Origin: Archaeoglobaceae archaeon
Lineage (GTDB): Archaea; Halobacteriota; Archaeoglobi; Archaeoglobales; Archaeoglobaceae
Length of the DNA stretch: 5,104 nt
Assembly (NCBI GenBank): GCA_027016055.1
Contig: JALWBF010000171.1
Coordinates: forward strand, 1 to 5,104
Direction: 5' to 3'
In this document: positions 4,473 to 5,104 of the stretch, piece by piece
Position numbering within the stretch: position 1 is the stretch's first letter
Layout of the letters: each line of letters begins with the position of its first letter
Translations under genes and position numbers: made by a program
Notes under the pieces: generated by a model
The model's input: only the letters and a program-made list of their open reading frames with translations
Told to the model about the DNA's origin: nothing
Databases searched by the model: none

Positions 4473-5104
4473 ATGAAGGTCGGCATAATAGGTGCGAGCG
4501 GTTACACGGGATCGGAGCTTCTGAGGCTTCTCGCTCTGCATCCGAAAGCCGAAGTCGTTGCAGCTACATCTAGGAGATTGGCTGGAGAACCGATCTGGAA
4601 GCTTCACAAGTTCCTTAAGGGATTTTACGATTTGAAGTTCGTAGAGCCGGATATTAAGAATTTGGAAGAATGCGATGTTGTCTTCACAGCCGTCCCGCAT
4701 GGGGAAGCTATGAAATACGTGCCGCAGCTGTTGGAAGTCGGAATTAAGGTTGTAGACCTCTCTGCTGATTACAGACTCGACAGGGAAACTTACGAAAAAG
4801 TTTACGGAAGAAAGCACGAAGGATACAGAAATGCCGTTTACGGGTTGACTGAGCTGCATAGGGAGGAGATAGCCAAAACAGATTTGGTTGCGAATCCCGG
4901 TTGCTATCCAACCGGAGCGATCTTAGCGGTTGCGCCTATTGCTGAGAACGCCGAAATAATAGTGTTCGATGCCAAGAGCGGAATAAGCGGAGCCGGAGTG
5001 AAGGCAACGGAGTTCACACATTATCCGAATCTTCACGAAGCCATAGTTCCTTATAAGGTTACAAACCACAGACATTACTGGGAGATAGTTCAGGAGCTGA
5101 GCAG
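4473..5104 (+). CDS. argC: N-acetyl-gamma-glutamyl-phosphate reductase, 5' part
   Basis: ArgC reduces N-acetyl-glutamyl phosphate to the semialdehyde with NADPH, the third step of arginine synthesis. The window holds the first 210 codons; the gene runs off the right edge and about 120-140 residues should be missing. The N-terminus MKVGIIGASGYTGSELLRLL is the Rossmann NADP-binding motif, with glycines at 7, 10 and 13. The catalytic cysteine is C144 in NPGCYPTG, followed by SGISGAG (169-175), and the conserved HRH (199-201) is present. The start lacks a ribosome site but lies 24.5 bp from a TATA-like box, so a leaderless mRNA is likely. The related LysY of the aminoadipate lysine route looks alike. 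The dapA gene in the same window implies lysine is made from aspartate here, which favours the arginine role. Whether the enzyme is bifunctional cannot be decided from this part. Confidence 0.93.
   Translation, partial: MKVGIIGASGYTGSELLRLLALHPKAEVVAATSRRLAGEPIWKLHKFLKGFYDLKFVEPDIKNLEECDVVFTAVPHGEAMKYVPQLLEVGIKVVDLSADYRLDRETYEKVYGRKHEGYRNAVYGLTELHREEIAKTDLVANPGCYPTGAILAVAPIAENAEIIVFDAKSGISGAGVKATEFTHYPNLHEAIVPYKVTNHRHYWEIVQELS

Noticed and set aside
4425..4859. N-terminal extension of the HisA-like reading frame to an ATG at 4859 (370 residues)
   Set aside because: The extra 145 residues have no family-like character and run antisense through argC, whose motifs are clear. The HisA-type N-terminus begins exactly at ATG 4424, which has promoter support.
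1..5104. CRISPR arrays, insertion sequences, tRNA or rRNA genes, toxin-antitoxin or defence modules
   Set aside because: No regularly spaced repeats, terminal inverted repeats, tRNA arms or relevant protein motifs were seen. The window is almost fully occupied by housekeeping genes.

Overview
This window is a compact, gene-dense stretch of archaeal chromosome. The archaeal assignment rests on an eS17 ribosomal protein, an archaeal-type Trm112, TATA/BRE-type promoters, several apparently leaderless genes, and heavy use of AGA/AGG and ATA codons. Gene content and protein style resemble the Archaeoglobales (Archaeoglobus, Ferroglobus, Geoglobus). That is recall-based inference, and no genus can be named from the sequence alone. 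There are no mobile elements, CRISPR arrays, stable RNA genes or non-coding stretches over 100 bases.

Layout, left to right. On the + strand: the 3' end of a small zinc-binding Trm112-family gene (1-148), then CTP synthase pyrG (154-1746) and a small helical protein of unknown function (1771-2160) that seems to have its own promoter inside the end of pyrG. On the - strand: rps17e (3019-3216) followed by dapA (2157-3026), overlapping by 8 nt, with dapA converging on the unknown gene by a 4-nt overlap. On the + strand: moaC (3304-3744), divergent from rps17e across an 87-bp gap carrying two back-to-back promoters. On the - strand: a HisA/HisF-related TIM-barrel protein (3747-4424), convergent with moaC at 2 bp. 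On the + strand: argC (4473 to the window end, partial), divergent from the HisA-like gene across 48 bp.

The genes are housekeeping ones: pyrimidine nucleotide synthesis, lysine synthesis by the diaminopimelate route, arginine synthesis, molybdenum/tungsten cofactor synthesis, and the small ribosomal subunit. I see no multi-gene defence or mobile system and claim none. The most interesting points are regulatory. A single TATA-like box lies exactly midway between the HisA-like and argC start codons, 24.5 bp from each, as expected for one bidirectional leaderless promoter. Two TATA/BRE pairs face apart in a very small space between rps17e and moaC. Convergent genes overlap so that any terminator must lie inside the opposing gene. 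Two proteins lack an assigned function: the 129-residue helical protein and the HisA paralogue.
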